A stretch of DNA of 9,664 nucleotides from CATJXY01 sp964623925 (GCA_964623925.1 CAZUVT010000078.1:1-9664), one strand, 5' to 3'; positions 1 through 6,038 are shown, numbered from the stretch's first letter. A program made the numbers and translations. The notes: generated by a model from the letters alone, not told the origin.

Positions 1-1
1 T

Positions 2-661
2 CCAAGCATGCCGATCCGGATGATGGAATATGATGTGATCTTGTATAAGAAGCAGATCCAAGAGAAAAGGAAAAGAAGAGAGAGGAACAAGCTTCAGGGA
101 GGAGAATTTCTCAGCGGGATGAAAGAAGAGGAACAGATCGAAGAAGTGATCTCGATGGTGGTGAATCTGAGCGGGAAGAGATGGAGGAGTGCGAAGAGTC
201 TGAAAGAGATGTTGAAGACAAGTGAACAGACGCATGAGTATGAGATGAGACTGATCGAGCCGACAGAGCTCAAGGAAGAAGAGATCGAAAGCTGTCAGAG
301 TGAAGTAGGGAAACTGTTGAGGGTGATGAGAGTAGCAGAGGAGAAAGAGAAGCTGATGGAATGCATGCAGAGAGAGGAATATGAAGAAGTAGGGGAAGAG
401 ACGATGCGAATGATCAATGAATTTGCCAAGATGAGGATCAAAGTTGAAGAAGGAGGAAAAGGGAACATGTGTAGAGCGATGGATGAGTTAAGAAGAGATT
501 GGAAAGAAGAAGGTGTATTGATCGGAGCAGAGAATGAGAAGATCAATACGGCCAAAAGAATGTTGGATTTAGGACTTACAGAAGATTTGATTTTAAAGAG
601 TTGCCTGCTTACAAAAGATGAGTTTGAAAAAATAAAGTTGCAGTTTTTTGCGGCAGTTTAA
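2..661 (+). CDS. Rpn/YhgA-family PD-(D/E)XK nuclease (putative transposase), C-terminal part, 5' end outside window
   Basis: Partial gene: the reading frame is open to the left edge, and the first in-window ATG (position 8) is probably internal because the protein begins in mid-domain. The visible part carries the family's hallmark segments: MPIRMMEYDV, then EFLSG near residue 34, a degenerate form of the ITLVVYFG strand (ISMVVNLSG), a SLKEML segment, and the LIEP motif near residue 83. A charged Lys/Glu/Arg-rich helical region follows and the end (DLGLTEDLILKS...) resembles the usual C-terminal helices. The N-terminal nuclease core with its Asp/Glu/Lys residues would lie upstream. Family members are DNA endonucleases linked to recombination and, in E. 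coli, to anti-phage toxicity. The coding strand is extremely purine-rich and Arg is mainly AGA/AGG, unlike the downstream genes. The stop is followed by a terminator. Whether the full gene is intact cannot be seen. Confidence 0.8.
   Translation, partial: PSMPIRMMEYDVILYKKQIQEKRKRRERNKLQGGEFLSGMKEEEQIEEVISMVVNLSGKRWRSAKSLKEMLKTSEQTHEYEMRLIEPTELKEEEIESCQSEVGKLLRVMRVAEEKEKLMECMQREEYEEVGEETMRMINEFAKMRIKVEEGGKGNMCRAMDELRRDWKEEGVLIGAENEKINTAKRMLDLGLTEDLILKSCLLTKDEFEKIKLQFFAAV
451..469 (+). promoter_or_regulatory. Candidate intragenic ribosome binding site and start inside rpn
   Basis: A perfect AGGAGG (451-456) lies 10 bases before an ATG (467-469) that is in frame with the rpn gene; a second in-frame ATG is at 479. 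Initiation here would give a 64-residue protein equal to the C-terminal helical tail (MCRAMDELRR...). E. coli rpn genes are known to make such a short RpnS product, which inhibits the full-length nuclease. The strand is so purine-rich that an AGGAGG could occur by chance, so this is tentative. Confidence 0.35.
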
Positions 662-680
662 AAATTAATATTGAATCAAG

Positions 681-718
681 AAGGCAATGATCGAAATATT
701 TGAACTCATTGCCTTTTA
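681..718 (+). terminator. Rho-independent terminator after rpn
   Basis: A perfect 10-bp inverted repeat, AAGGCAATGA (681-690) and TCATTGCCTT (706-715), with a 15-base loop follows the rpn stop by 19 bases. The T tract after it is short (TTTTAGTT), so efficiency may be moderate. Confidence 0.65.
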
Positions 719-746
719 GTTATGTTGTAGAAATGAATTGAACATG

Positions 747-755
747 TGATATAAT
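747..755 (+). promoter_or_regulatory. Extended -10 promoter of the GNAT gene
   Basis: TG-A-TATAAT (747-755) is a perfect extended -10 element. There is no good -35 hexamer at 17 bp; TTGTAG at 725-730 is the nearest and has a 19-bp spacer. The leader to the chosen start would be about 25 bases. Confidence 0.6.
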
Positions 756-773
756 TAAAATTATTTAAATTTC

Positions 774-778
774 AGGAG
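774..778 (+). promoter_or_regulatory. Ribosome binding site deciding the GNAT start
   Basis: AGGAG at 774-778 lies only 1 base before the ATG at 780 but 7 bases before the ATG at 786. The second ATG is therefore the likely start. Confidence 0.7.
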
Positions 779-785
779 AATGGGT

Positions 786-1295
786 ATGATAGAAACAACG
801 GATCTGATTATGGAAAAGGCACGATTTTCGGATTGGAAGGGAATGTTGAAAAACGTTTGGTCACATCCGGAAAGTGCTCAGTATATGATGTGGAATGTTA
901 CAACAGAAGAGGAAGATGCTAAGATAAGAATACAAAAGACAATTGAATTTCAAAAAACACATGATACTTATCTTGTTTATGAGAAAAAGAGTCATCAACC
1001 CATCGGATTTGCCGGGATAGAATTGCTTGAAGAATTTGTTGTACAGGAAGCGGGAATCTGTCTGGGACCTGATTATGTAAGAAGGGGATACGGAAAACAG
1101 ATTTTGGCTGGTCTGATCCAATATTCAAAAGAAAAATATAATGCAAAAGAATTTATTTATTCAACAAGGGAAAAGAATATTGCTTCTAAAATGCTTGCGG
1201 AATCTTTTGGTTTTGAAGCGTTTGCATCAGAAGAAAAAAAAGATGATCGTAATGGAGAATCTTATAGGATGATTCATTATCGCTTGAAATTGTAA
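786..1295 (+). CDS. GNAT-family N-acetyltransferase (RimJ/RimL-like)
   Basis: Predicted cytoplasmic acetyltransferase of 169 residues that transfers an acetyl group from acetyl-CoA to an amine. The acceptor (small molecule, antibiotic or protein N-terminus) cannot be told from sequence. The acetyl-CoA pyrophosphate-binding motif A is clear: GICLGPDYVRRGYGKQIL at about residues 90-107, with the Arg-x-x-Gly-x-Gly core as RRGYGK at 99-104. It is preceded by a QPIGFAGI strand and followed by the conserved N-x-x-S-x-x-x-x-x-x-x-GF segment (about 131-142). The N-terminal TDLIMEKARFSDWKGM is typical of the Acetyltransf_3 branch. The length suits a single GNAT domain. Start chosen at 786 rather than the ATG at 780 because of ribosome binding site spacing. 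The gene has its own promoter and a downstream hairpin, so it is probably monocistronic. Confident about the family, not the substrate. Confidence 0.88.
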   Translation: MIETTDLIMEKARFSDWKGMLKNVWSHPESAQYMMWNVTTEEEDAKIRIQKTIEFQKTHDTYLVYEKKSHQPIGFAGIELLEEFVVQEAGICLGPDYVRRGYGKQILAGLIQYSKEKYNAKEFIYSTREKNIASKMLAESFGFEAFASEEKKDDRNGESYRMIHYRLKL

Positions 1296-1372
1296 AATTA
1301 AAAATCATTATCCATTCATTTGAGAAAAAGAGGAAGGATCAAAAACTTTAATCCGGTTATTTCGAATCAATT

Positions 1373-1413
1373 AGAGACACTTTGGTTAAAATGTTTCTCT
1401 TTTTCTTTTTTTT
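1373..1413 (+). terminator. Rho-independent terminator after the GNAT gene
   Basis: AGAGACACTTT (1373-1383) can pair with the segment ending TCTCT at 1396-1400, with two internal mismatches, and is followed by a 13-base T-rich run (1401-1413). It lies just upstream of the TetR promoter. Confidence 0.6.
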
Positions 1414-1416
1414 AGT

Positions 1417-1425
1417 TGCTATAAT
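1417..1425 (+). promoter_or_regulatory. Extended -10 promoter of the TetR gene
   Basis: TG-C-TATAAT at 1417-1425 is a perfect extended -10. The region where a -35 would sit is a pyrimidine tract of the preceding terminator with no good hexamer. Transcription would start near 1432, inside the palindrome at 1429-1444. Confidence 0.6.
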
Positions 1426-1428
1426 GAT

Positions 1429-1444
1429 TGTTAATTGATTAACA
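1429..1444 (+). promoter_or_regulatory. Palindromic operator candidate at the TetR promoter
   Basis: TGTTAATTGATTAACA has 7-bp perfect arms around a 2-bp centre. It begins 4 bases after the -10 box and covers the expected transcription start, a position where a bound TetR dimer would block its own promoter. Autoregulation is inferred from position and symmetry only. Confidence 0.5.
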
Positions 1445-1447
1445 TGT

Positions 1448-1453
1448 GAGGTG
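1448..1453 (+). promoter_or_regulatory. Ribosome binding site deciding the TetR start
   Basis: GAGGTG (1448-1453) is 6 bases before the ATG at 1460. It overlaps the alternative GTG at 1451, which therefore cannot be the start. Confidence 0.65.
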
Positions 1454-1459
1454 AAAAGA

Positions 1460-2023
1460 ATGGCGTTACCTGAGATTTATCCAAAAAACGAAGAGCAAAT
1501 TCATCAATGTCTGTTTGATGCCTTGATCGAATTAATGCAGACAACACCGATTGATTATATTTCAGTGCATGATCTTGTAGAAAAAGCACATGTCAGCCGA
1601 TCGGCATTCTATCGCCGTTATCGTGATAAATATGATCTGCTGAACCAAAGCTATGAGAGAATCTTGGAAAAAACATTATTTACTTTTAATCAGGGTACCA
1701 GCTGGAAAGAAGCAATTACTAAAATTTATCAGGTCATTCAGGAAAATCATGTCTTTTTCAAAAATGCATTTGAATCAGAAGATGACAATTCCTTAAAGAA
1801 TTACATCTTTGATCGAACCATGAAAATGGAATCGGAGATCTTAGGAAAGGCAGGAATCGATACAAGTTCAGATAAAGTTCAATATCGATTGAGAGCCTAT
1901 ATTGCCGGTGGACTTGAGCTGACTGTAACTTGGGTTAAAAGCGGTGCAGTTTTTCCATTAGAAGAGCTCGTAGAGATTTTTGTAGAAAATGTTCCGTGTA
2001 GTTTTAAGAAATACTTTTTGTAG
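1460..2023 (+). CDS. TetR/AcrR-family transcriptional regulator
   Basis: Dimeric DNA-binding repressor of 187 residues. The N-terminal TetR helix-turn-helix is evident: a first helix with LFDALIELMQ, then ISVHDLVEKAHVSRSAFYRRYRDKYDLL at about residues 34-61, where the F-Y-R-R-Y-x-D-K-x-x-L recognition-helix region is characteristic. The C-terminal ligand-binding half, with HVFFKNAF near 100 and a YIAGGLELTVTWVKSG segment followed by PLEELVEIF, resembles the DhaS-like TetR_C branch. The ATG at 1460 was chosen over the in-frame GTG at 1451 from the ribosome binding site. A 16-bp palindrome sits over its promoter, suggesting autoregulation. The gene is followed by a strong terminator and then the flavoprotein gene on the same strand, which is a plausible second target. 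The inducer is unknown. Confidence 0.9.
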   Translation: MALPEIYPKNEEQIHQCLFDALIELMQTTPIDYISVHDLVEKAHVSRSAFYRRYRDKYDLLNQSYERILEKTLFTFNQGTSWKEAITKIYQVIQENHVFFKNAFESEDDNSLKNYIFDRTMKMESEILGKAGIDTSSDKVQYRLRAYIAGGLELTVTWVKSGAVFPLEELVEIFVENVPCSFKKYFL

Positions 2024-2059
2024 AGAAACAGAGAGAAGTCTTTGTTTCTCTTTTCTTTA
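2022..2059 (+). terminator. Rho-independent terminator overlapping the TetR stop codon
   Basis: A perfect 9-bp stem, AGAGAAACA (2022-2030) with TGTTTCTCT (2043-2051), has a 12-base loop and is followed by TTTCTTT. The left arm starts inside the TAG stop codon (2021-2023). It insulates the TetR gene from the flavoprotein gene. Confidence 0.8.
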
Positions 2060-2065
2060 TAATTC

Positions 2066-2094
2066 TTGAAATGATTGTTTGTGATTTTTATAAT
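2066..2094 (+). promoter_or_regulatory. Near-consensus housekeeping promoter of the flavoprotein gene
   Basis: TTGAAA (2066-2071), a 17-bp spacer and TATAAT (2089-2094) form the strongest promoter in the window. Transcription would start near 2101, giving a very short leader just ahead of AGGAGG at 2103-2108. The spacer carries ATGATTGTT (2071-2079), a 9-mer also present at the TetR promoter (1424-1432). Confidence 0.8.
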
Positions 2095-2116
2095 TTGATA
2101 CAGGAGGAATCGAATT

Positions 2117-3688
2117 ATGAAAAAACAAGTTTCACGAAGGGACTTTCTGAAACAGTCAGCCTTAGCCGGTGTTGGTTTGGCAGCCGCCGGATTGTTGGGT
2201 GCCTGTTCTTCAGAATCTTCAGAAAAAGAAGAGAGCAACGAACTTCAATTCGATAAGGAATGTGATGTTCTTATTATCGGAGGAGGCGGAACAGGTGTTG
2301 CCGCAGCCGTTGAAGCAGCAGAAGCAGGAGCAGATACACTTGTGATTGAAAAGACCGGAGTCATGGGTGGATCAACAATGATGAGTGGTGGTATGATTCA
2401 TGCCTATGGAACAGATGAGCAGGCTGAATTCACCGGAACAACAGATGACTCTGGAGAGCGCATGTATCAGTACTACTTGGGATGCGGTAAAGAGTATATC
2501 GATGAAGAAGTATGTAAAGATATGGCTTATGGTTCTTTGGAAGATTTCAAGTGGTGTAAAGAATGCGGAATCGAATATGTAACAGTGTTCGGAGTACAAC
2601 CTATTCCGGGATTAGAAGATACGATCAGACCGAGAATTCACTTGCCTGGTGATGGAACAACAGGTACAGCCGGAATTCCGGGATTAGGTCATCTTCATGT
2701 CAATCCGATTTGGGCAAGAGCTGAAAAAGCCGGTGCAAAGATGGAAATGAACACAACTGCAAAAAAACTTTTGACCAATGCAGAAGGTGAAGTCATCGGA
2801 GCTGTTGTCGAACAGGACGGAAAGACATTGAACATCAAAGCGAAAAAGGGCGTTGTCTTGGCAACTTCCGGATATGATCATAATGTTGAAATGGCAAAGG
2901 CAATGTGTCCTGAACAGTATATCGCATTAACTGAAGCCGGAAATCTGGTCGGAAGTGCAGCCGGAAATACAGGGGATGGAATCCGCATGGGTATGGAAGT
3001 CGGCGGCGGCCTTGCCGGAATCGGCGGTTCTGTCAACGTTTCATTAAACGGATGCATCGGTCGTGACCCGACGAGCAATGTCGGAGGTCCAACAACCGGA
3101 ATCACAGTCAATAAATTTGGTCAGCGTTTTGTCAACGAATGGAGCCAGTATGGTTACTATATGAATGCCTGCTTAAGACAGGATGATCACTATGCATGGA
3201 CTATCACAGACCAGGCTGCAGTAGATCGCGAAGGCGACTTGATGGGATTCACATCAGCTGATCTGAGTGCTGATGTTGAAAATGGAAGTGTTGTCAAGGC
3301 AGATACAGTTGAAGCTTTGGCAGAAGCGATCGGTGTTGATGCAACAGGTTTGAAGAAAACATTGGAAGTTTGGAATGCCGATGTCAAGAAGGGTGTCGAT
3401 ACATGCTTCAACAAGAAGGAAGCATTGAACCCAATCGAAACAGGTCCGTTCTATGCAGCTCGTGTATTGGATTACAACTTGGGAACAACAGGTGGTTTGA
3501 AGATCAATACTGATGCCCAGGTATGCCGTTTCGATGGAACCCCGATCAGTCGCTTGTATGCCGGTGGATTATGCACAGGCGGATGGTGCGGAAAGTTCTA
3601 TCCGGGAAGTGGAACAGCGATTCTAAGTACAGTACACTGGGGAAGAAAAGCCGGAAAAAATGCAGCCGGATTAACCGATTGGCAATAA
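2117..3688 (+). CDS. Tat-exported, lipoprotein-type FAD-dependent oxidoreductase (fumarate reductase/KstD flavoprotein superfamily)
   Basis: FAD-binding redox enzyme of 523 residues. The N-terminus is a twin-arginine signal, SRRDFLK (residues 6-12), with a hydrophobic core ending in LGAC (Cys30), so it is probably exported folded and lipid-anchored outside the membrane. FAD binding is shown by DVLIIGGGGTGVAAAVEAA (50-68) ending in an acidic VIEK (76-79), then GGSTMMSGG (84-92), NTGDGIRMG (284-292), TTGGLKI (457-463), LYAGG (480-484) and YPGSGTA (495-501). By eye, the His and two Arg residues used by flavocytochrome c fumarate reductases are not found at their expected places (Gly456, about Gly323, Tyr495), so fumarate or urocanate is unlikely to be the substrate; the C-terminal YPGSG resembles the ketosteroid-dehydrogenase branch. 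No FMN-binding or heme domain is fused and no electron donor gene is adjacent. Strong promoter, AGGAGG 8 bases before ATG, terminator after. A TetR gene precedes it. Anaerobic respiratory reductase is an inference. Confidence 0.85.
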   Translation: MKKQVSRRDFLKQSALAGVGLAAAGLLGACSSESSEKEESNELQFDKECDVLIIGGGGTGVAAAVEAAEAGADTLVIEKTGVMGGSTMMSGGMIHAYGTDEQAEFTGTTDDSGERMYQYYLGCGKEYIDEEVCKDMAYGSLEDFKWCKECGIEYVTVFGVQPIPGLEDTIRPRIHLPGDGTTGTAGIPGLGHLHVNPIWARAEKAGAKMEMNTTAKKLLTNAEGEVIGAVVEQDGKTLNIKAKKGVVLATSGYDHNVEMAKAMCPEQYIALTEAGNLVGSAAGNTGDGIRMGMEVGGGLAGIGGSVNVSLNGCIGRDPTSNVGGPTTGITVNKFGQRFVNEWSQYGYYMNACLRQDDHYAWTITDQAAVDREGDLMGFTSADLSADVENGSVVKADTVEALAEAIGVDATGLKKTLEVWNADVKKGVDTCFNKKEALNPIETGPFYAARVLDYNLGTTGGLKINTDAQVCRFDGTPISRLYAGGLCTGGWCGKFYPGSGTAILSTVHWGRKAGKNAAGLTDWQ

Positions 3689-3692
3689 TTTT

Positions 3693-3741
3693 AAAAAGAA
3701 GTGATGACAAGAGTTCCTCTCGTTTTTCACTTCTTTTTTTT
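3693..3741 (+). terminator. Rho-independent terminator after the flavoprotein gene
   Basis: AAAAAGAAGTGA (3693-3704) pairs perfectly with TCACTTCTTTTT (3727-3738), the T run continuing to 3741. The 22-base loop contains a small inner GAG/CTC hairpin. Confidence 0.8.
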
Positions 3742-3868
3742 GTGCCGCAAATAAAATCTTATTTAGATAAGATGAGTTTTAGAAAGATTCAGAATCAACT
3801 TTTTATGCTATTTATCTGTCAAAACTATGAGTTCCTCAAAGAAGAGGATGTATTTCTTTTTTGTTATC

Positions 3869-3877
3869 TGATAAAAT
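3869..3877 (+). promoter_or_regulatory. Extended -10 promoter of the oxidoreductase fusion gene
   Basis: TG-A-TAAAAT (3869-3877) is an extended -10 with one mismatch to consensus. No convincing -35 is seen 17 bp upstream. AGGAGG (3891-3896) then lies 7 bases before the ATG. Between the upstream terminator and this promoter (about 3742-3868) the sequence is A/T-rich with nothing recognisable. Confidence 0.5.
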
Positions 3878-3903
3878 AGAGGCGAACATAAGGAGGATCG
3901 GAT

Positions 3904-5343
3904 ATGATTCGCTGGGGAATATTGGGAGCAGGAAAAATTGCATTTCGATTTGCGGAAAGTCTCAAACAGGAACCGAACAGTGTACTGAAAGCAATTGCCG
4001 TACGCAAAGAAGAAAAGGCATTAAAATTTAAAGAACAGTTTGATTTTGAAAGAACTTATTTGAAGTATGATGAACTGATTCATGATAAAGAAATTGATGC
4101 GATTTATTTGGCACTTCCTCATGGATTACATAAAGATTGGGCAATCAAGGCACTTCAGCATCATAAAGCCGTTCTCTGTGAAAAACCGGCAGCGTTATCT
4201 TATGAAGAGATGAAGGAAATCGAAGAGGCAGCTAAAGAAAATCACAGCCTGTTTATGGAAGCCATGAAAACAAGATTTGTTCCTTTATATGATAATATTA
4301 AAAAACTGATTCAGACAGGAACGATCGGTAAGATACAGCGAATTGAAACTCATTTCTGTTCTTTGGCATCTGCTGATCATATTGCGAATACCTATCTTTG
4401 CGATCCAAAACAAGGCGGCTGCTTATTAGATACGGGAATCTATGGAGCCAGCTGGATCGAGGATCTTGTCAAAGAAGAAATCAAACTGAAAAGAGTTTAT
4501 GCCAATATCAAAGAGGGTGTAGATCACTATGTTGATGCATTTCTTGAATCTGAATCAGGAATCGAGATCGAATTGGAAGTTGCCTTGGATCGTAAAAAAG
4601 CCAAAAATGCAAGAATCGTCGGAGAAATCGGAAGTATTGAAGTCACGGATCATCATCGGACTCAGGAGATCTTGCTTACAACAAAATCGGGAGAAAAAAC
4701 GATCAGGAAACCATATGTGGTAGATGATTTCTATGATCAGATCCGTCATTTTGCCGAATTGATCATGCATCAGAAAATGGAAAGCGAGATCATGCCTTTA
4801 TCGGCATCATTGAGATGTGCTCAGATTTTAGATATGATCAAAGCCGGATTCACGAAATATGAAGATTCTGATCTGGACATCTTGAAAAAACAGGAGGAAG
4901 TCTTGCAGTTTGAATCTTTTGATTCTAAACAGGCATTGGAATTAGGAAAAACACTGATTGATCTGGCCGGCGAATATGATCGGGAAGTAGCTGTTCAAAT
5001 CGTACGGGAAGCGGATGGAGCGGTTATTTTTCAATATTTGATGGACAGCAAGTCCGCAAGAAATATTGGTTTTATGACAAGAAAAAGAAATACAGCACTT
5101 GCCTGTCAACATGCCAGTCTTTTTGCGGCTATCGAAATGAGAAAGAACGGGAAAAGACCCGATTACTTAAAAGAAGATATGGCAGCAGCCGGAGGTGCAT
5201 TTCCGATCCGGGTTGATGGGGAATGGGTGGCAACACTTCTGGTGAGCGGTCTTCATGAAGGCAAAGATCATGAATTGATGATACGTTCACTAAGCAAATA
5301 TTTGAATGTTGAATGTCCGGAGTTTGTTAAAGCACTGATCTGA
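3904..5343 (+). CDS. Fusion protein: Gfo/Idh/MocA-family oxidoreductase plus C-terminal UPF0303 (GlcG/HbpS-like) domain
   Basis: Two-domain cytoplasmic protein of 479 residues. Residues 1-315 form an NAD(P)-dependent Gfo/Idh/MocA oxidoreductase: dinucleotide fold start GILGAGKIA (5-13), LPHGLH (71-76), the signature CEKPAALS (92-99, Lys94) and GGCLLDTGIY (171-180) with Asp176 and Tyr180. The DxGxY form, rather than DxGxH, recalls the dihydrodiol-dehydrogenase branch. After a short charged linker (about 317-332), residues 333-479 match the UPF0303 heme-degrading-like domain: LQFESFDSKQALELGK, MTRKRNTALACQHAS (391-405), GGAFPIRV (430-437) and VSGLHEGKDHELMI (447-460). Each part is about full length for a stand-alone protein and the frame is continuous, so this is a real fusion rather than a frameshift artefact unless the sequence has an error at the linker. 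Own promoter, perfect AGGAGG, tandem TGA TAA stops. The sugar or diol substrate and the C-terminal ligand are unknown. Confidence 0.87.
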   Translation: MIRWGILGAGKIAFRFAESLKQEPNSVLKAIAVRKEEKALKFKEQFDFERTYLKYDELIHDKEIDAIYLALPHGLHKDWAIKALQHHKAVLCEKPAALSYEEMKEIEEAAKENHSLFMEAMKTRFVPLYDNIKKLIQTGTIGKIQRIETHFCSLASADHIANTYLCDPKQGGCLLDTGIYGASWIEDLVKEEIKLKRVYANIKEGVDHYVDAFLESESGIEIELEVALDRKKAKNARIVGEIGSIEVTDHHRTQEILLTTKSGEKTIRKPYVVDDFYDQIRHFAELIMHQKMESEIMPLSASLRCAQILDMIKAGFTKYEDSDLDILKKQEEVLQFESFDSKQALELGKTLIDLAGEYDREVAVQIVREADGAVIFQYLMDSKSARNIGFMTRKRNTALACQHASLFAAIEMRKNGKRPDYLKEDMAAAGGAFPIRVDGEWVATLLVSGLHEGKDHELMIRSLSKYLNVECPEFVKALI

Positions 5344-5368
5344 TAAAAATTATAATAAAAAATTTAGG

Positions 5369-5467
5369 ATGACCCGTTTTTTGGAAAAGGTGAAAGAGGC
5401 GAATGAGTTCGATGCAACGATTACGACGATTTCATTAATCGGATCATCAATTCCTTTTAGATGTTAA
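5369..5467 (+). pseudogene. Possible gene remnant or tiny ORF of 32 codons
   Basis: An ATG-to-TAA frame reads MTRFLEKVKEANEFDATITT and ends ISLIGSSIPFRC. The composition looks protein-like (amphipathic start, balanced residues, codon use like its neighbours) within a gap otherwise made of A/T-rich spacer. It has no usable ribosome binding site (AGG directly abuts the ATG). I do not recognise the family. It may be the relic of a deleted gene or chance. Confidence 0.25.
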
Positions 5468-5480
5468 TTAAAATGAAGAA

Positions 5481-5530
5481 AAAATAAAAGGCTTATAAAA
5501 GATTCCTTTCTTTTAAAGCCTTTATTTTTA
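5481..5530. terminator. Bidirectional terminator between the convergent fusion and Nudix genes
   Basis: AAGGCTT (5488-5494) pairs with AAGCCTT (5516-5522), and the stem continues inward through TAAAAGA (5496-5502) with TCTTTTA (5509-5515), leaving one bulged base and a 6-base loop. A run of A on the left and T on the right serves both strands. The stem includes the last codons and stop of the Nudix gene. Confidence 0.75.
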
Positions 5531-6038
5531 ATGTCATGGCAATTGTTTTTCCATCGACGATCTCTCCGATCAGAACTTTTTCCACCAATTTATCAAAAGA
5601 CATGTAGGAAAGTTCCAAAAATTCATCCGGTTCCAAGCTTTGACCGACTAAGGTCAGATCATCGGCATAGTACATATAGATCCTTTCCTGCAGGTAAGCT
5701 CCGCTTGGAACAAACTCACCGATGAAGACAAGCTTTCCGGCAACATAACCGGTTTCTTCCATCAGTTCTCTCTTTGCGCAGTCTCTCGGATCTTCACCCG
5801 GGGCTAATTTTCCGGCAGGAAATTCAACCATGCTGCGCTGTTGGCCGTAGCGGTATTGCGTGACAAGATAAACATTATTATTTTCATCAAAGGCAGCAAC
5901 ACAGGCTCCGCCCGGATGCTCGATGAGTTCTCTTGTAACGATTTCGCCATTGACCAGCTGAACTGAATCATTTCTGACATTAAAGATATTTCCGTTCAGG
6001 ACAGTTTTTTTGACTAATGTTTTTTCCTTTAATTCCAT
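5493..6038 (-). CDS. Nudix hydrolase, ADP-ribose pyrophosphatase type
   Basis: Cytoplasmic Mg-dependent hydrolase of 181 residues, expected to split ADP-ribose into AMP and ribose 5-phosphate. The Nudix box is complete and canonical, G-x5-E-x7-REUxEExGU, at residues 76-98: Gly76, Glu82, Arg90-Glu91, Glu94-Glu95 and Gly97. Features placing it in the NudF branch are VTRELIEHPGGACVAAF (34-50), VYLVTQYRYG (56-65), MVEFPAGKL (70-78), and the later FVPSGAYLQERIYMYYADDL and DGKTIAMTLKI segments. The length fits the family. On the minus strand AAGGAG (6050-6045) lies 6 bases before the ATG. It converges on the fusion gene and diverges from the MerR gene, so it is transcribed alone. Other ADP-sugars cannot be excluded as substrates. 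Confidence 0.92.
   Translation of the reverse strand: MELKEKTLVKKTVLNGNIFNVRNDSVQLVNGEIVTRELIEHPGGACVAAFDENNNVYLVTQYRYGQQRSMVEFPAGKLAPGEDPRDCAKRELMEETGYVAGKLVFIGEFVPSGAYLQERIYMYYADDLTLVGQSLEPDEFLELSYMSFDKLVEKVLIGEIVDGKTIAMTLKIKALKERNLL

Noticed and set aside
295..555. Minus-strand frame of 86 codons opposite rpn, rich in Ser, Phe and Ile like a membrane protein
   Set aside because: It is the complement of a purine-rich Lys/Glu/Arg gene, which always gives Ser/Phe/Leu-rich antisense; no ribosome binding site.
1..661. Insertion sequence or transposon at the left edge, since this family is often labelled putative transposase
   Set aside because: No terminal inverted repeats or target duplication are visible, and Rpn proteins are PD-(D/E)XK nucleases rather than IS transposases; only part of the gene is present.
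780..785. ATG at 780 as the GNAT start
   Set aside because: It is 1 base from the AGGAG site, too close for initiation; the ATG at 786 has a 7-base spacer.
1451..1459. GTG at 1451 as the TetR start
   Set aside because: The codon is part of the ribosome binding site GAGGTG used by the ATG at 1460.
1897..2238. Minus-strand frame across the TetR end and flavoprotein start
   Set aside because: It spans a strong terminator and promoter of the plus strand and matches nothing recognisable.
3523..3879. Plus-strand frame of 118 codons across the flavoprotein end and the following gap
   Set aside because: The first half is an out-of-frame copy of the flavoprotein C-terminus and it runs through the terminator hairpin; no start signal.
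3689..3903. Riboswitch or small RNA in the longest gap
   Set aside because: Apart from the terminator and the promoter the sequence is A/T-rich with no conserved aptamer-like structure that could be recognised.
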